A stretch of 64,000 bases of DNA from Poriferisodalis sp965198245 (GTDB taxonomy: Bacteria; Actinomycetota; Acidimicrobiia; Acidimicrobiales; Poriferisodalaceae): contig NZ_OZ240249.1 in the NCBI RefSeq assembly GCF_965198245.1, positions 2,666,001-2,730,000 of the forward strand, in the 5' to 3' direction. Of the stretch, positions 8,080-17,286 are shown piece after piece. The stretch's first letter is position 1, and every line of letters starts with the position of its first letter. Position numbers and translations under genes: made by a program. The notes below the pieces were generated by a model. It saw only the letters and a list, made by a program, of their open reading frames with translations, was not told the DNA's origin and ran no database searches.

Positions 8080-8781
8080 TTAATCATGATCTGGATTGCG
8101 CAACGTATCGTCGGGCTCCCAGCCGCTGAAGCACCAGCCAATCTCGCGGCACGCCTGGGCTGGCCTGCTGCGAGGCGCTCGACGTAACTGGTCTCGGAGC
8201 GCTCGCTCGAGGTCGGCTACAGGCGGCGGATGATCTCGCCACGTCAAACTGTCGTAGTCGTCCGGCGGCTCTGGTGCGCTCTGCCCGGCGGGCAGGTAGC
8301 CGTAGAGATCGAATGATCTGCGCTGCAATGCGGCGAGGACATGGGCATGGCGCTTAACGTCGGTCAGCTTCGCCAAGAACGCTGGGGTCACGCAGATATT
8401 CCAGAGGGCCGTGTAGATCGCCGGGTCGGCCGAATACATGTCGGACTCAGTGGCGACCGTGAATAGGTGATTGAACTGCACGTCTGGTCCCCGGCGCTGT
8501 TGGGCCGCCCACACGAAGGCATCCGTCGGGCTGCGGTTGTCGTCCAGCATCACCCGACCGCCGTATGGCCGTTCGATGATGCGGCCCCGTCGAGCCATGT
8601 CCTTTGTGCGTGTCACGGGAAACAGCGCTTCGCCGTGCGCTTGCGCGACAGTCTCGGGGTGCAGGAACACCGTGTGTTCGGCCACCGCCTCGATCAGCGT
8701 CCGATAACCGGCGCGCACCAACACAGCTTCTAGGGACTTGACGCCGTCGAGAATCTGCTCGTTTTCCAAGACCGGCACCAC
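8080..8781 (-). CDS. Uncharacterised protein
   Basis: 233 residues from GTG 8781 (GTG 8778 is also possible). No family recognised. A middle segment (QFNHLFTVATESDMYSADP then ALWNICVTPAFLAKLTD) has the look of conserved proteins with an N-H-L motif. That could hint at an HNH-like fold, but the evidence is too thin for a call. The C-terminus is arginine- and proline-rich. It stands alone on the minus strand between the IS cluster and two small plus-strand genes. Confidence 0.55.
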   Translation of the reverse strand: MVPVLENEQILDGVKSLEAVLVRAGYRTLIEAVAEHTVFLHPETVAQAHGEALFPVTRTKDMARRGRIIERPYGGRVMLDDNRSPTDAFVWAAQQRRGPDVQFNHLFTVATESDMYSADPAIYTALWNICVTPAFLAKLTDVKRHAHVLAALQRRSFDLYGYLPAGQSAPEPPDDYDSLTWRDHPPPVADLERALRDQLRRAPRSRPAQACREIGWCFSGWEPDDTLRNPDHD

Positions 8782-8938
8782 CTTTGGCCCGCGTTACCGA
8801 TGGAAGCGACTCCAACCCGGCACCAGCCGACGCAGCGTGCCGAATCTTGACCCCGAACGTGGCACGCTACTGATGTGGAGTTCCGGCGAGCACTGGACCG
8901 GCGCAGCCACAGTCCTACCGACATATCGACATCTGACT

Positions 8939-9274
8939 ATGACCACCCAAACATTCACCCTGATCGTTGAAGGCACCGATCTTCAATCAGACGAACTCGT
9001 CGATGACTTGTTCGAGGCCGGCTGCGACGATGCTCTGATCAGCCGGGCCAGCGGCATCCAGTTCGCCGACTTTGACCGCGATGCCGACTCTCTTCACGAA
9101 GCTGTTCTGTCCGCCATCGCCGAACTCAAGTCCATTGCTGGCATCACTGAGGTACGCCTCGCCGACCCCGGTTGGGAGTCCATGGCCGAGACCGTCGATG
9201 CCCTGCATCAGGCCCAGAATCTCGACGAACTGACTGAGTACTCCGACGTCGACGAACTCAAGGCGACGCTGTAG
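8939..9274 (+). CDS. Small acidic uncharacterised protein
   Basis: 111 residues from ATG 8939. The open frame continues upstream to 8738 but without protein-like character. It starts MTTQTFTLIVEGTDL and continues with an alternating pattern (ELVDDLFEAGCDDALI ... ADFDRDADSLHEAVLSAI) suggestive of a compact alpha/beta fold. It is rich in D and E. It may pair with the DUF2442-like gene 64 bases downstream. Function unknown. Confidence 0.55.
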   Translation: MTTQTFTLIVEGTDLQSDELVDDLFEAGCDDALISRASGIQFADFDRDADSLHEAVLSAIAELKSIAGITEVRLADPGWESMAETVDALHQAQNLDELTEYSDVDELKATL

Positions 9275-9338
9275 CTCGCAGCGATCCTGCGTGCGACGAA
9301 CCGCATGCCCGTCATCGGGCCCACGTAGGGTCGTCTGC

Positions 9339-9641
9339 ATGGATCTGTTGCGGCCACCTCAGGCTGTCGAGGTTGAAGCGCGGCAGCCGTTCAGGTTGTG
9401 GATCAGATTCGACGACGGCGTGAGCGGCATCGTCAATCTGGCCGAGTGGTCGACCCGAGGGGTCTTCACAGCTTGGTCGGACGCGACCTTCTTCAAGACT
9501 GCGCATGTGCGGCCGTACGGGGCAATTGCCTGGGGCAAGGGCGATGCGCTCGAACTCGACCAAACGGCCATGTACTTAGACCTCACTGGTAAGAGCTTCG
9601 AAGACTTGCACCCGAAACCGTGGCCCGACCTGGTGAACTGA
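9339..9641 (+). CDS. DUF2442 family protein
   Basis: 100 residues. The pattern V-E-V-x-A...FRLWIRFDDGVSGIVNL ... FFKTAHVRPYGAIAWGKGDALELD matches the small DUF2442 fold. These proteins are common in chromosomal accessory regions, sometimes beside toxin-antitoxin-like DUF4160 genes. No such partner is visible here. Start chosen at ATG 9339. Family assignment fairly firm, function unknown. Confidence 0.7.
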   Translation: MDLLRPPQAVEVEARQPFRLWIRFDDGVSGIVNLAEWSTRGVFTAWSDATFFKTAHVRPYGAIAWGKGDALELDQTAMYLDLTGKSFEDLHPKPWPDLVN

Positions 9642-9683
9642 GATCAACGCAATCTCGTCAGTGGCTGATAGACCCGGCCTGAC

Positions 9684-10673
9684 ATGAGTTCGTCGGCCAA
9701 GTTCGTGTTGATGGCGCAGCCCTCGGCGCCGGCGATCCCGCACCATGAGGTGCTGGAGCAATGGGCGGCCGAGCTCCGGGTCGAGTTCGAGGGACTCGCG
9801 GTCGTCATCGCTGCGACCGAAGAGGAGATTCTCGAACAGCTCAACGACGCCGACGCGGCGTACGGCGTGCTGCCGCAGGGCTGGCATGCGCCAAAGCTGC
9901 GCTGGCTGCAGGCCCCGATGGCCAATCCCCCGCTCGGCTACTTCACGCCCGAGCTCGCCGCCCACCCGGTCGTCGTCACCAACATGCGCGGCGTCTACAA
10001 CGACCACATCGCCACCCACGTGATGGCGTTCCTGCTCGCCTTCGCCCGTGGGTTGCCGCACTACGCCATCAGCCAGCGCAACCGGGAGTACCGGGGCGGG
10101 CTTGCGCCGGTCCTGCACCTCGCCGATGCGACCGTGCTGTTCATCGGCGCCGGCGGCGTGGCTCACCAGGCCGCTCGTTACCTGAAGCCGTGGGGACCGA
10201 GAGTCGTGGCCGTCGACGCCCGACCCGAGTCCACCGCCGGCGGCGCCATCGATGCCGTGTTCGGCGCAGACGAGCTCAAGGCGCAGCTGCCGCTGGCCGA
10301 CGCGGTCGTGATGACCGTTCCCCACACTGCCGAGTCCGAGGGAATGCTCCGCCGGGCGCAGTTCGCGCTGATGAAACCCACGGCAGTGTTCATCAACATC
10401 GGGCGCGGCATGACCGTCGTGCTCGACGACCTCGTCGACGCACTCGAAGCCGGCGAGCTGGCGGGCGCCGGCCTCGACGTCTTCGACCAGGAGCCGCTGC
10501 CGCCCGACCACCGGATCTGGACGCTGCCCAACGTGCTCATCACGCCGCACGTGGCGATGGTCGGCCCCGACATCGACCAGCGTCGCTTCGAGCTCGTCGC
10601 CGACAACTGCCGCCGGCTGCTCGCCGGCGAACCGCTGCGCTACGTCGTCGCCGACAAGATTCTCGGCTTCTGA
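9684..10673 (+). CDS. D-isomer-specific 2-hydroxyacid dehydrogenase family protein
   Basis: 329 residues, the normal length. The NAD-binding motif is ATVLFIGAGGVAHQAARYL near residue 150. The catalytic triad residues are Arg in NIGRG, Glu in DVFDQEPLP and His in ITPHVA. It would reduce a 2-keto acid or oxidise a D-2-hydroxy acid with NAD(P), in the cytoplasm. The glycine motif is GxGGxA rather than the common GxGxxG. Substrate not predictable. Confidence 0.9.
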   Translation: MSSSAKFVLMAQPSAPAIPHHEVLEQWAAELRVEFEGLAVVIAATEEEILEQLNDADAAYGVLPQGWHAPKLRWLQAPMANPPLGYFTPELAAHPVVVTNMRGVYNDHIATHVMAFLLAFARGLPHYAISQRNREYRGGLAPVLHLADATVLFIGAGGVAHQAARYLKPWGPRVVAVDARPESTAGGAIDAVFGADELKAQLPLADAVVMTVPHTAESEGMLRRAQFALMKPTAVFINIGRGMTVVLDDLVDALEAGELAGAGLDVFDQEPLPPDHRIWTLPNVLITPHVAMVGPDIDQRRFELVADNCRRLLAGEPLRYVVADKILGF

Positions 10674-10693
10674 CCTCGGTGGCACTGCAACCC

Positions 10694-11851
10694 ATGACGG
10701 TGAGCGAAGCACCCCCCAAGGAGCTGCAGGCCGCTTCGGAGGCCGCCCTTGAGTGGACCAATGCAACACAGGGGTCGCACTACGAGATCACCGGCATCAT
10801 CGATGCCGAAGACACTGTGGCACAAGCGCGCAATGGGTCCTTCGAGCTGGGCTTGGTGCTGTGCGACGGCGACGTCTGTGCCCGCGAGCAGGTGCTGGTC
10901 GAGCAATCGGCCGAGGGCTTTCGAGTGTCGGCCGCCGACGTTGACGACCCACTGATCCCGCCGCTGCTCGATCCCCCGATCGGGGTTCGCACCGGGTGGC
11001 TCAACACCCAACTCGACAAGCACAAGTTTGTCGTCTTGGTGTTCTACCGCGGCCTGTGGTGACCTCCCTGCCGTCGCGAGTTGCGCGGCTTCGAAAAGTC
11101 GGGGGTCGTCGAGGAGATCCGGGCTGCGGGAGGCGAGATCTTCGCCGTCTCCAGTGAGCCCCAGAGTCTCGCGAGCGAAGCACAGGACACATGGGAACTG
11201 AGCTATCAGGCGGTAGGCGACCCCCACCACGAGATCCTCGGCGACTGCCGCGAGGCTGGCCGGTTCGATCTCTACATCGGCGACGGCGCAATATTGGAGC
11301 GACACTGGTCGTCACACCCGAACGGCATCTTCCAGGCCGGGATCCTGGCCCTCGCCGAGGACCGACGAGTGCTGTACCGGTGGCACTGTCGCCCCACTCA
11401 TCAGAACCGCGGTGGCGCCTCCGGCCGAGTCACCGCCTCGCATATGTGGTCTCGCATCCAAGACGGACTCGCCATCGACACCGACGCGCCATGGGACACC
11501 GATCCCCCACTGGACGCCCCGGAGGCCTTCTGGCCGTACTTCGTCGCTCAGCTGTTCGCCCACGGCTGGTTCATCAAGCCGAAGCGATTCCCACTCGGCC
11601 GACCAGACGACAAGCCGTCTGCGCGTGTGTCCGCGATGAAACCACGACTCATCGGATTCGCTGCTGCATGGGCCATCTGCTTCGTGCTCCTGCCAGCTCG
11701 CCGAGTCCTCCTCGCCCTGATCGGCTACGCCGCGGCTATCACACCGGCCGTCCGCAGAATGAACCGCGAGTTCCAGCACGTTCCCGCCGGCGGCACGCCC
11801 GAGCCCGGCAGGCGAACCCTCGGCACCGAGCCTCCGCAACCCCACCCTTGA
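10694..11851 (+). CDS. Peroxiredoxin/thioredoxin-like selenoprotein (UGA read as Sec at codon 123)
   Basis: One frame runs from ATG 10694 to 11851, interrupted only by TGA 11060-11062. Reading through gives FYRGLW-U-PPC-RRELRGFE, exactly where AhpC/TSA-like 'peroxiredoxin-like' proteins have WCxxC. The UxxC redox motif at 123-126 is therefore the active site. A SECIS-like hairpin follows at 11070-11089. The downstream part continues the fold (GGEIFAVSSEP, DPHHEILGD), then reaches a C-terminal hydrophobic stretch (LIGFAAAWAICFVLLPARRVLLALIGYAA) that could anchor it in the membrane. About 385 residues including Sec. Standard gene callers would split it into two ORFs. Decoding needs SelA, SelB and SelC, which are not in this window. 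Confidence 0.85.
11070..11089 (+). promoter_or_regulatory. SECIS-like hairpin downstream of the UGA codon
   Basis: GCCG (11070-11073), one bulged U (11074), CGC (11075-11077), loop GAGUU (11078-11082), then GCG CGGC (11083-11089) pairing back. It lies inside the coding sequence, with the loop beginning 15 bases after the UGA. A bulged U below a 3-bp upper stem and a G in the first loop positions match the known bacterial SECIS layout. Confidence 0.75.
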
Positions 11852-11895
11852 CAGCCGAGCCACTGAGGCGACCTCAAACCGAGGAGTAAGTCACG

Positions 11896-12690
11896 ATGTT
11901 GAAACAGACTGAGGCGAACGATCTGGCAGGCCGGTACCTCGCCGAACTCGACGCTCGGGCACAGCATCGTTCATTCGCCGATCTCGCCACCGACCAGTCA
12001 CTCGACGCGGCCTACGCGGTCCAGGACGCCTTTCACCGGCTGCTGGGCGAGCGGGGCCGCAAGATCGCCGGATACAAAGTTGCCCTCACTTCTCGGGCGA
12101 TGCAGGAGTTCGTCGGCGTCGACGAGCCGCTCGCCGGTGCGGTGTTCGACCACGTGGTGCACGCCTCGCCCGCCGCTGTGCGGCTCAACGATCACCGCCA
12201 CCTGGGTGTCGAGTTCGAGGTCGCCGTGCGCATGGGAGCCGATCTCACCGCTGATGCGGGCCCCCATACCCGCGAGAGCGTCGCGGACGCCGTCGGTGCC
12301 TGCCATGCGTCATTCGAGCTGGTTGAGGACCGCAACGCCGACTACAGCAGTCTGAACGTGTTCGATCTGGTCGCTGAGAACGCCTGGAACGCCGCAGTTG
12401 TCCTCGCTGATGCCGTCACCGAATGGCGCTCAGTCGACCTGGTCGACGCAGCCACCCGCCTGACGCTCAACGGCGAGCCGGCGGGCGAAGGCCGCACGGG
12501 AGATGCGCTCGGTCATCCGCTCGAGGCCGTGGCTTTTCTGGCCAACAACCTCAACTCCCGGGGCCAGAGCTTGCGCGCAGGCCAGTTCGTGATGACCGGC
12601 AGCAGCATCGTCACCCAGTTCCCGTCTGCGGGCGACGAGCTGGTGTTCACGATCGAAGGCCTCGGCGAGGTCAGCCTGAGCTGTCACTAG
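11896..12690 (+). CDS. 2-keto-4-pentenoate hydratase / fumarylacetoacetate hydrolase family protein
   Basis: 264 residues with the family pattern KIAGYKVALTS near residue 55, VEFEVAVRMG around 110 and FELVEDR, where metal-binding acidic residues sit. These enzymes hydrate 2-oxopent-4-enoate or decarboxylate related oxo-acids at the end of aromatic meta-cleavage pathways. No meta-cleavage dioxygenase is nearby, so the substrate is open. Start ATG 11896 follows GAGGAG. Confidence 0.85.
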   Translation: MLKQTEANDLAGRYLAELDARAQHRSFADLATDQSLDAAYAVQDAFHRLLGERGRKIAGYKVALTSRAMQEFVGVDEPLAGAVFDHVVHASPAAVRLNDHRHLGVEFEVAVRMGADLTADAGPHTRESVADAVGACHASFELVEDRNADYSSLNVFDLVAENAWNAAVVLADAVTEWRSVDLVDAATRLTLNGEPAGEGRTGDALGHPLEAVAFLANNLNSRGQSLRAGQFVMTGSSIVTQFPSAGDELVFTIEGLGEVSLSCH

Positions 12691-12691
12691 T

Positions 12692-13462
12692 TCAGGAAGC
12701 GAGCAGGCGACGGGCGGCTTCGACGACCACGCCCACTGCCTGCTCCTCGGTGGCAGCGATGCGGTCCTCGTCGACGACGGCCTCCGAGGTGGTGCGCTGG
12801 GCGATCACCCCGGCGACGCACCCAGCCCGCCAGCCGTTGGCCGCGCACATCGTGAACAGCGTGGCCGACTCCATCTCGTAGTTGAGCACCCCGATACGAC
12901 GCCACTCGGCCAGGCTGCCCCGCAGCCACGGCACGACGTCACCGGCGACCGTGTCGTAGCGCTCCTGGCCGGGATAGAAGGTGTCGCACGATGCCGTGAT
13001 GCCGACCTGATGAGGGGCATGGAGGGCGACCGCTGCATCGACCAAGGCCCGGGTGCACTCGAACGACGAGGCGGCCGGGTACTCCAGCGGTGCGAAGTGC
13101 CGGCTCGCCCCGTCCAGGCGAACCGCTGCCTGGGTGATGACCAGGTGACCGATCAGCAGATCGGGCTGAATCGAACCGGTGGTGCCGACCCGTAGGAATG
13201 TCCTCACACCGAGCTGGCCCAGCTCCTCGACAGCAACCGACGTCGACGGCCCGCCGACGCCGGTCGAGCACACCACCACCGGCGCGCCGTCGATCGACGC
13301 CCGGTAGGTCGTGAACTCCCGGTTCGAGGCCAAATGGGCCGGCTCGGCCATCGTCTCGGCGATCCGCTCCACCCGGGCCGGGTCTCCCGGCACGATCGCC
13401 AACGAGGCCCCGCCCAGATCGGCGGCACTCACACCGAGGTGCATCACGTTCCCGTCGCTCAT
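12692..13462 (-). CDS. udp: Uridine phosphorylase
   Basis: 256 residues, very similar along its length to the E. coli Udp pattern: AIVPGDPARVERIA (phosphate site), REFTTYRA, STGVGGPSTSVAVEELGQLG, FLRVGTTGSIQ, TASCDTFYPGQERYD (pyrimidine specificity region) and NYEMESATLFTMC. It splits uridine into uracil and ribose-1-phosphate. The start codon overlaps the stop of the upstream hydrolase gene (ATGA at 13459-13462 region), indicating one transcript. Confidence 0.95.
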   Translation of the reverse strand: MSDGNVMHLGVSAADLGGASLAIVPGDPARVERIAETMAEPAHLASNREFTTYRASIDGAPVVVCSTGVGGPSTSVAVEELGQLGVRTFLRVGTTGSIQPDLLIGHLVITQAAVRLDGASRHFAPLEYPAASSFECTRALVDAAVALHAPHQVGITASCDTFYPGQERYDTVAGDVVPWLRGSLAEWRRIGVLNYEMESATLFTMCAANGWRAGCVAGVIAQRTTSEAVVDEDRIAATEEQAVGVVVEAARRLLAS

Positions 13463-14310
13463 CACCCGACCCTATTTCTCCGATTGGCGGCCACCCGAGC
13501 GATGAATGCGGCGATCTCGTCGATCACCTCGTCTCGATTCGTCTCGTTCACGAGCTCATGACGGGCGCCTTCGTACAGTCGGATCGTCTTGTCGTGGGCC
13601 GGCATCGCCTGGACCGCCGCCAATGAGGTGCGGTAGTCGACAAAGGGATCGTCGGTGCCGTGGCAGAACAGGACCGGCATCGTGAGCAGATCGATATTGG
13701 CTCCAAAGAGGTCTAACGCGACCATCTCAGCTTCGAGCAACGGCCGCTTGTACCGCTCCCGGTAGATGAGCGGGTCGGTGGAGTAGGCCTCGACCGCCGC
13801 TTCGTCGCGGGACATTCCCGAGAAGTCGGTCGTGGCCGGCGGCAGCTCCGGTCGCGCCAAGGCCTCGCGAGCCCAGTTCCAGTCCCCGATCACCGCGCCC
13901 AGCAAGACGATGCCTGCGACCTCGTTCGGGTACTGCTGGGCGAACCGTGATGTGAGCAATCCACCCATCGAGTGTCCGATCATTACGACGGGCAGCCCTG
14001 GGTGATCAGCCAGAGCGATATCCACCAGCGTCCGCAAATCGGCGACCACATGGGAGAAATCAGTGAGCAGCGCCCGCTCGCCTTCGCTGTGGCCGTGCCC
14101 GATGTGATCTGGTCCGTAGACCACTGCGCCGTCCGCAGTGAGCCGCTCGGCGACATGGCGGTACCGAGCTGCGTACTCGGCGTAGCCATGCACGACCATC
14201 ACGATGCGGCGCGGAGCGCCCTCGGGCGCCCATCGCTCGTAGTGAATCGAACCTTCTGACCCAGCGAACACCGACACGGGCGCGGTTCTAGCAGCCCCGG
14301 CCACCGGCAT
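13462..14310 (-). CDS. Alpha/beta hydrolase, monoacylglycerol-lipase-like
   Basis: 282 residues from ATG 14310 (an upstream in-frame ATG at 14346 is less likely). Hydrolase_4 pattern: VMVVHGYAEYAARY (oxyanion region), nucleophile elbow GHSMGG, acid in HGTDDPFV and His in YEGARHEL. It cleaves ester bonds of small lipids or esters. It overlaps udp by four bases; the functional link is unclear. Confidence 0.88.
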   Translation of the reverse strand: MPVAGAARTAPVSVFAGSEGSIHYERWAPEGAPRRIVMVVHGYAEYAARYRHVAERLTADGAVVYGPDHIGHGHSEGERALLTDFSHVVADLRTLVDIALADHPGLPVVMIGHSMGGLLTSRFAQQYPNEVAGIVLLGAVIGDWNWAREALARPELPPATTDFSGMSRDEAAVEAYSTDPLIYRERYKRPLLEAEMVALDLFGANIDLLTMPVLFCHGTDDPFVDYRTSLAAVQAMPAHDKTIRLYEGARHELVNETNRDEVIDEIAAFIARVAANRRNRVG

Positions 14311-14424
14311 TTCGGGCCTCCGCCGGCAACGCGAGTGAGCCGGCACAACTCATCCGATTTTCGGGGCACGGGTAGCCTCGCCACTCAGGTTCATCGGACG
14401 ACGAGCACAGGAGCGCGCCGCGCC

Positions 14425-15060
14425 ATGCCACTGACCCAGTACCGCATCGACCGCGACGGCGCCGACCGTCTCCTCTTCCTCATGCACGGCTACACCGCCG
14501 AGCAGCACCACCTTGCGTCGTACGTGCCGTTGGTGGATCCAGACGAGCGCTTCACCGCGATCGCGCCGCGGGGACCGATCGACATGCCCGACGGCGACGG
14601 CGCAGGCTGGTGGTCTATCGACCTCGAGACATTCGAAATGGATCTCTCACAGTTCGTGCCGTCGCTCGAGATGCTCGAGTCGTTCATCGCGGACGAGGCC
14701 GGCAAGACAGGCGTACCACTCGAGCGGTGCATCGTGGGCGGCTTCAGCCAAGGCGGCTACCTGTCGCTGGCGCTGGTCGGCAGGCCCGGCGCGCCCCGCT
14801 ACGCCGGCGTGTGGGCCATCTGCTGCGGCCTTCCCAGCGCACCAGGTCTCGACCTCGACCTGTCGGGCGGCGACGGCCGACCGGCGCTGTTCCAGTGGGG
14901 AACCCGCGACATCTTCATCGGCCAAGACCAGCCCAAGGAAGTGATCGCAGCCCTAGGCGACGGCAGGTGGGACTTGCGGCACCACGCCTACGACATGGCG
15001 CACAGCCAGACCATCGAAATGATGGTCGACGCCCGCGACTGGCTCGCCGGCGTCCTCTGA
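14425..15060 (+). CDS. Phospholipase/carboxylesterase family hydrolase
   Basis: 211 residues from ATG 14425, with a GGAG-type ribosome binding site upstream. Nucleophile elbow GGFSQGGYLS, preceded by FLMHGYTAEQHHL and APRGPIDMP. Acid in GTRDIFIG and His in AYDMAHSQT. The size and motifs fit the small carboxylesterase (lysophospholipase-like) family. Followed 35 bases later by a PhyH gene. Confidence 0.85.
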   Translation: MPLTQYRIDRDGADRLLFLMHGYTAEQHHLASYVPLVDPDERFTAIAPRGPIDMPDGDGAGWWSIDLETFEMDLSQFVPSLEMLESFIADEAGKTGVPLERCIVGGFSQGGYLSLALVGRPGAPRYAGVWAICCGLPSAPGLDLDLSGGDGRPALFQWGTRDIFIGQDQPKEVIAALGDGRWDLRHHAYDMAHSQTIEMMVDARDWLAGVL

Positions 15061-15095
15061 GGCCACCGGCGAATTGCGCACGAAGGGAGCACTCC

Positions 15096-15929
15096 ATGTC
15101 ACTCGGCATCCCGACGTGTTCGGCCGACGACGACCCCGACGCCATGTACGCCAAGCTCGATGCCGCCGGCTGCGTGGTCGTCCATGACGTTGCGCGCCCT
15201 GACCAGGTAGCTGCCGCCCGGACTGAGCTGGTCGACCACATGGCCAGCGCCAGGGTGGCCGACGACAAGCCGACCGCGTTCTACCCCGGCCTCACCCGCC
15301 GGGTGGTGGCGCTCATGCACCGCTCGCCGACGGTGCGCGAGCTGATGATGCACCCGGTCACCGAAGCGCTCGGCGACCGTCACCTCGGGCAGAACTGCTC
15401 GAAATGGACGCTGAACGTGACTGCAGCGCTGGAGGTCGGGCCCGGCGCCCGCGACCAGATCCTCCATCGGGAGGAAGACCTCTACCCGTACTTCCCGCTC
15501 CCCCGCCCGAACCTGATCCTGGCATCGATGTGGGCCATGTCGGACTTCACCGCCGACAACGGCGGCACCCAGCTCGTGCCCGGCAGCCACCGCTGGGACG
15601 CCGACCGCTCTGCGGCACCCGACGAAGTCGTCCGGGCCGAGATGCCGGCGGGCTCAGTCCTGTACTGGCTGGGCGGCACGCTGCACGGCGCCGGCGCCAA
15701 CTCCACGCCTGAGGACTGGCGCTACGGGATCATCCTCACCTACAACCTCGGCTGGCTCCGCCAGGAAGAAAACCAGCACGTGTCGATCCCCCTCGCCGAC
15801 GTGCTCGCACTGCCGGATGCCATGCGCAGCCGCCTCGGCTTCGACATGGACTACGAGAACTCCCTCGGATTCTACGACCGCTCAGTGCTCGCACCCCACC
15901 CCGCCGAGGTGAGCGCATCGTCGTCGTGA
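15096..15929 (+). CDS. Phytanoyl-CoA dioxygenase (PhyH) family protein
   Basis: 277 residues. The Fe(II)/2-oxoglutarate dioxygenase fold is shown by DNGGTQLVPGSHRW and GGTLHGAGANST, where the distal His sits. The proximal metal motif appears as LHREEDLYPYF, giving HxE rather than the usual HxD; this may shift which acid binds iron. Substrate unknown. A second PhyH gene lies at 23177 and has the canonical HxD. Confidence 0.85.
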   Translation: MSLGIPTCSADDDPDAMYAKLDAAGCVVVHDVARPDQVAAARTELVDHMASARVADDKPTAFYPGLTRRVVALMHRSPTVRELMMHPVTEALGDRHLGQNCSKWTLNVTAALEVGPGARDQILHREEDLYPYFPLPRPNLILASMWAMSDFTADNGGTQLVPGSHRWDADRSAAPDEVVRAEMPAGSVLYWLGGTLHGAGANSTPEDWRYGIILTYNLGWLRQEENQHVSIPLADVLALPDAMRSRLGFDMDYENSLGFYDRSVLAPHPAEVSASSS

Positions 15930-15962
15930 TCAGGCGCTCAAGCCGCCGCCGCTATCAATCGA

Positions 15963-17054
15963 CTAGTCGGTACCCGGTGCCGATGCCGCATCGAAGGCCT
16001 CCTGGAGGTGGGGCCTCACTGCATCGACAAGACAACGAGCAGAATCTGCCAACGCCCGCAAGCCCTCTTCGTTCGGTTCGGCCCGTCGTCCGATGTTTAC
16101 CGACGGCGCAACGACCTTTGTGCGCCTCGTCTGCGATGCGCTGTTTTCCAAGCCGCGCCAATCCAACTCGGCACCGTAAGCGCCCTCGATCTGCAACCGC
16201 CGCTGCTTGAGCGCGCACAGGAGCGAGTCGTTGAACTGGGGGTCGTCGTCGTCGAATTGGACTTCCGCATAAGCGGACGAGGCCGTGACCAACATCAGGA
16301 GCGCAGCAGGAATTCCGGGAGTGATGCTCCGCTTGACCCACACCGCCTTCGGTCCCCTGGCTGGAAGCTTGATTTCGGTCAGAACCTCCCGCCCGATCGG
16401 CAGCCAAGTGTCCCAGAACTGGCGCGCCTGCTCCCGCGCCTCCGCATTCGCGGACGACCGCTTGCCGGAGGCCCGTGAACCGATCGCATCGGGCCGAAGC
16501 CAAGTGCGACCCAGCAGCCTGCCCTCGAAGGGTTGAAACAGGACTGCGTTTACGGGAACGTCAAACGACTCATTCAAGAAGTCGATCATGCGCTCAGTCG
16601 AGTCGTCGAGGTGCGCCGCGACCACAATCATCCGCGGCACATCACCAATCGAGCCCAGTTCTTCGTCGAAGTGCTCCTCGAAGGCCGCTGCGAGGTCTGA
16701 TCCTTCGTCTCCAATCGATGCCCGATACTTCGCGTAGAGGTCATCCACCTCGCCAAAGTCAAGCTTCGCGACCCAGGCTGCGTAATCAATGGTCTGTGCG
16801 AGAACTTCTCGTGGGGTCTTGTCTCGCTTGTTCTCGATAACGACAAGTTGTCCCTCGCTGTGGAGCGCAAGCAAGTCGAGCGGACCGGATGGCGTCTGCG
16901 TCTGGCGCCCGATGATCAGGACATCAATGCCCAGCAGCTTTGGATCGGATTCGATCGCTGCCTCAATCTGACCTTCGGTCGCGAGTGGCTTCTCGTCGAT
17001 CGGTACAGCTTTACCGTCGTCGTTGAGCTGCCAAAGTGACATCCTCGTCGCCAT
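15963..17054 (-). CDS. PD-(D/E)XK nuclease-like protein (NucS/DUF91-type core)
   Basis: 363 residues. Residues ~27-100 contain EGQIEAAIESDPKLLG, then GPLDLLAL and VVIENKRDKTPREVLAQTIDYA. This is the E...D...ExK nuclease core seen in NucS-like and DUF91 proteins. The C-terminal half (KRSITPGIPAALLMLV ...) resembles DUF4268-type regions. Such genes are scattered in accessory and defence regions; the substrate could be DNA ends or foreign DNA. It is isolated, convergent with the PhyH gene. Confidence 0.75.
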   Translation of the reverse strand: MATRMSLWQLNDDGKAVPIDEKPLATEGQIEAAIESDPKLLGIDVLIIGRQTQTPSGPLDLLALHSEGQLVVIENKRDKTPREVLAQTIDYAAWVAKLDFGEVDDLYAKYRASIGDEGSDLAAAFEEHFDEELGSIGDVPRMIVVAAHLDDSTERMIDFLNESFDVPVNAVLFQPFEGRLLGRTWLRPDAIGSRASGKRSSANAEAREQARQFWDTWLPIGREVLTEIKLPARGPKAVWVKRSITPGIPAALLMLVTASSAYAEVQFDDDDPQFNDSLLCALKQRRLQIEGAYGAELDWRGLENSASQTRRTKVVAPSVNIGRRAEPNEEGLRALADSARCLVDAVRPHLQEAFDAASAPGTD

Positions 17055-17286
17055 CGCTCGTTACCCCCTCGTAGAACGTGGTGCCGACTGACGCTAACGG
17101 CATCTCGGTTCACCTGACTTTGGGCCACTACCTCACTCCCCGTGGCTAGCTGCTGTCTGACGAAAGCCTCGACGTGTTCGAGAAGGCTGCCGGTATTGCG
17201 AAGGCTGTCTGTGCCACAGTTACGACTGTTCTCGTAACCGGTCGCGACCACGTGGTCAGACCCGACAACCCAACAACAACGCGCAA

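Noticed and set aside
9761..10693. Upstream extension of the redoxin frame back to 9761
   Set aside because: This part overlaps the hydroxyacid dehydrogenase in another frame and is arginine-rich nonsense. The redoxin begins at 10694.
11081..11851. Separate gene starting at TTG 11081
   Set aside because: It would begin in the middle of a thioredoxin fold just after the active site; UGA readthrough explains the frame better.
15959..15968. Palindrome CGACTAGTCG after the PhyH gene
   Set aside because: Ten bases only, inside a convergent gap, and overlapping the nuclease stop; too weak to call a site.
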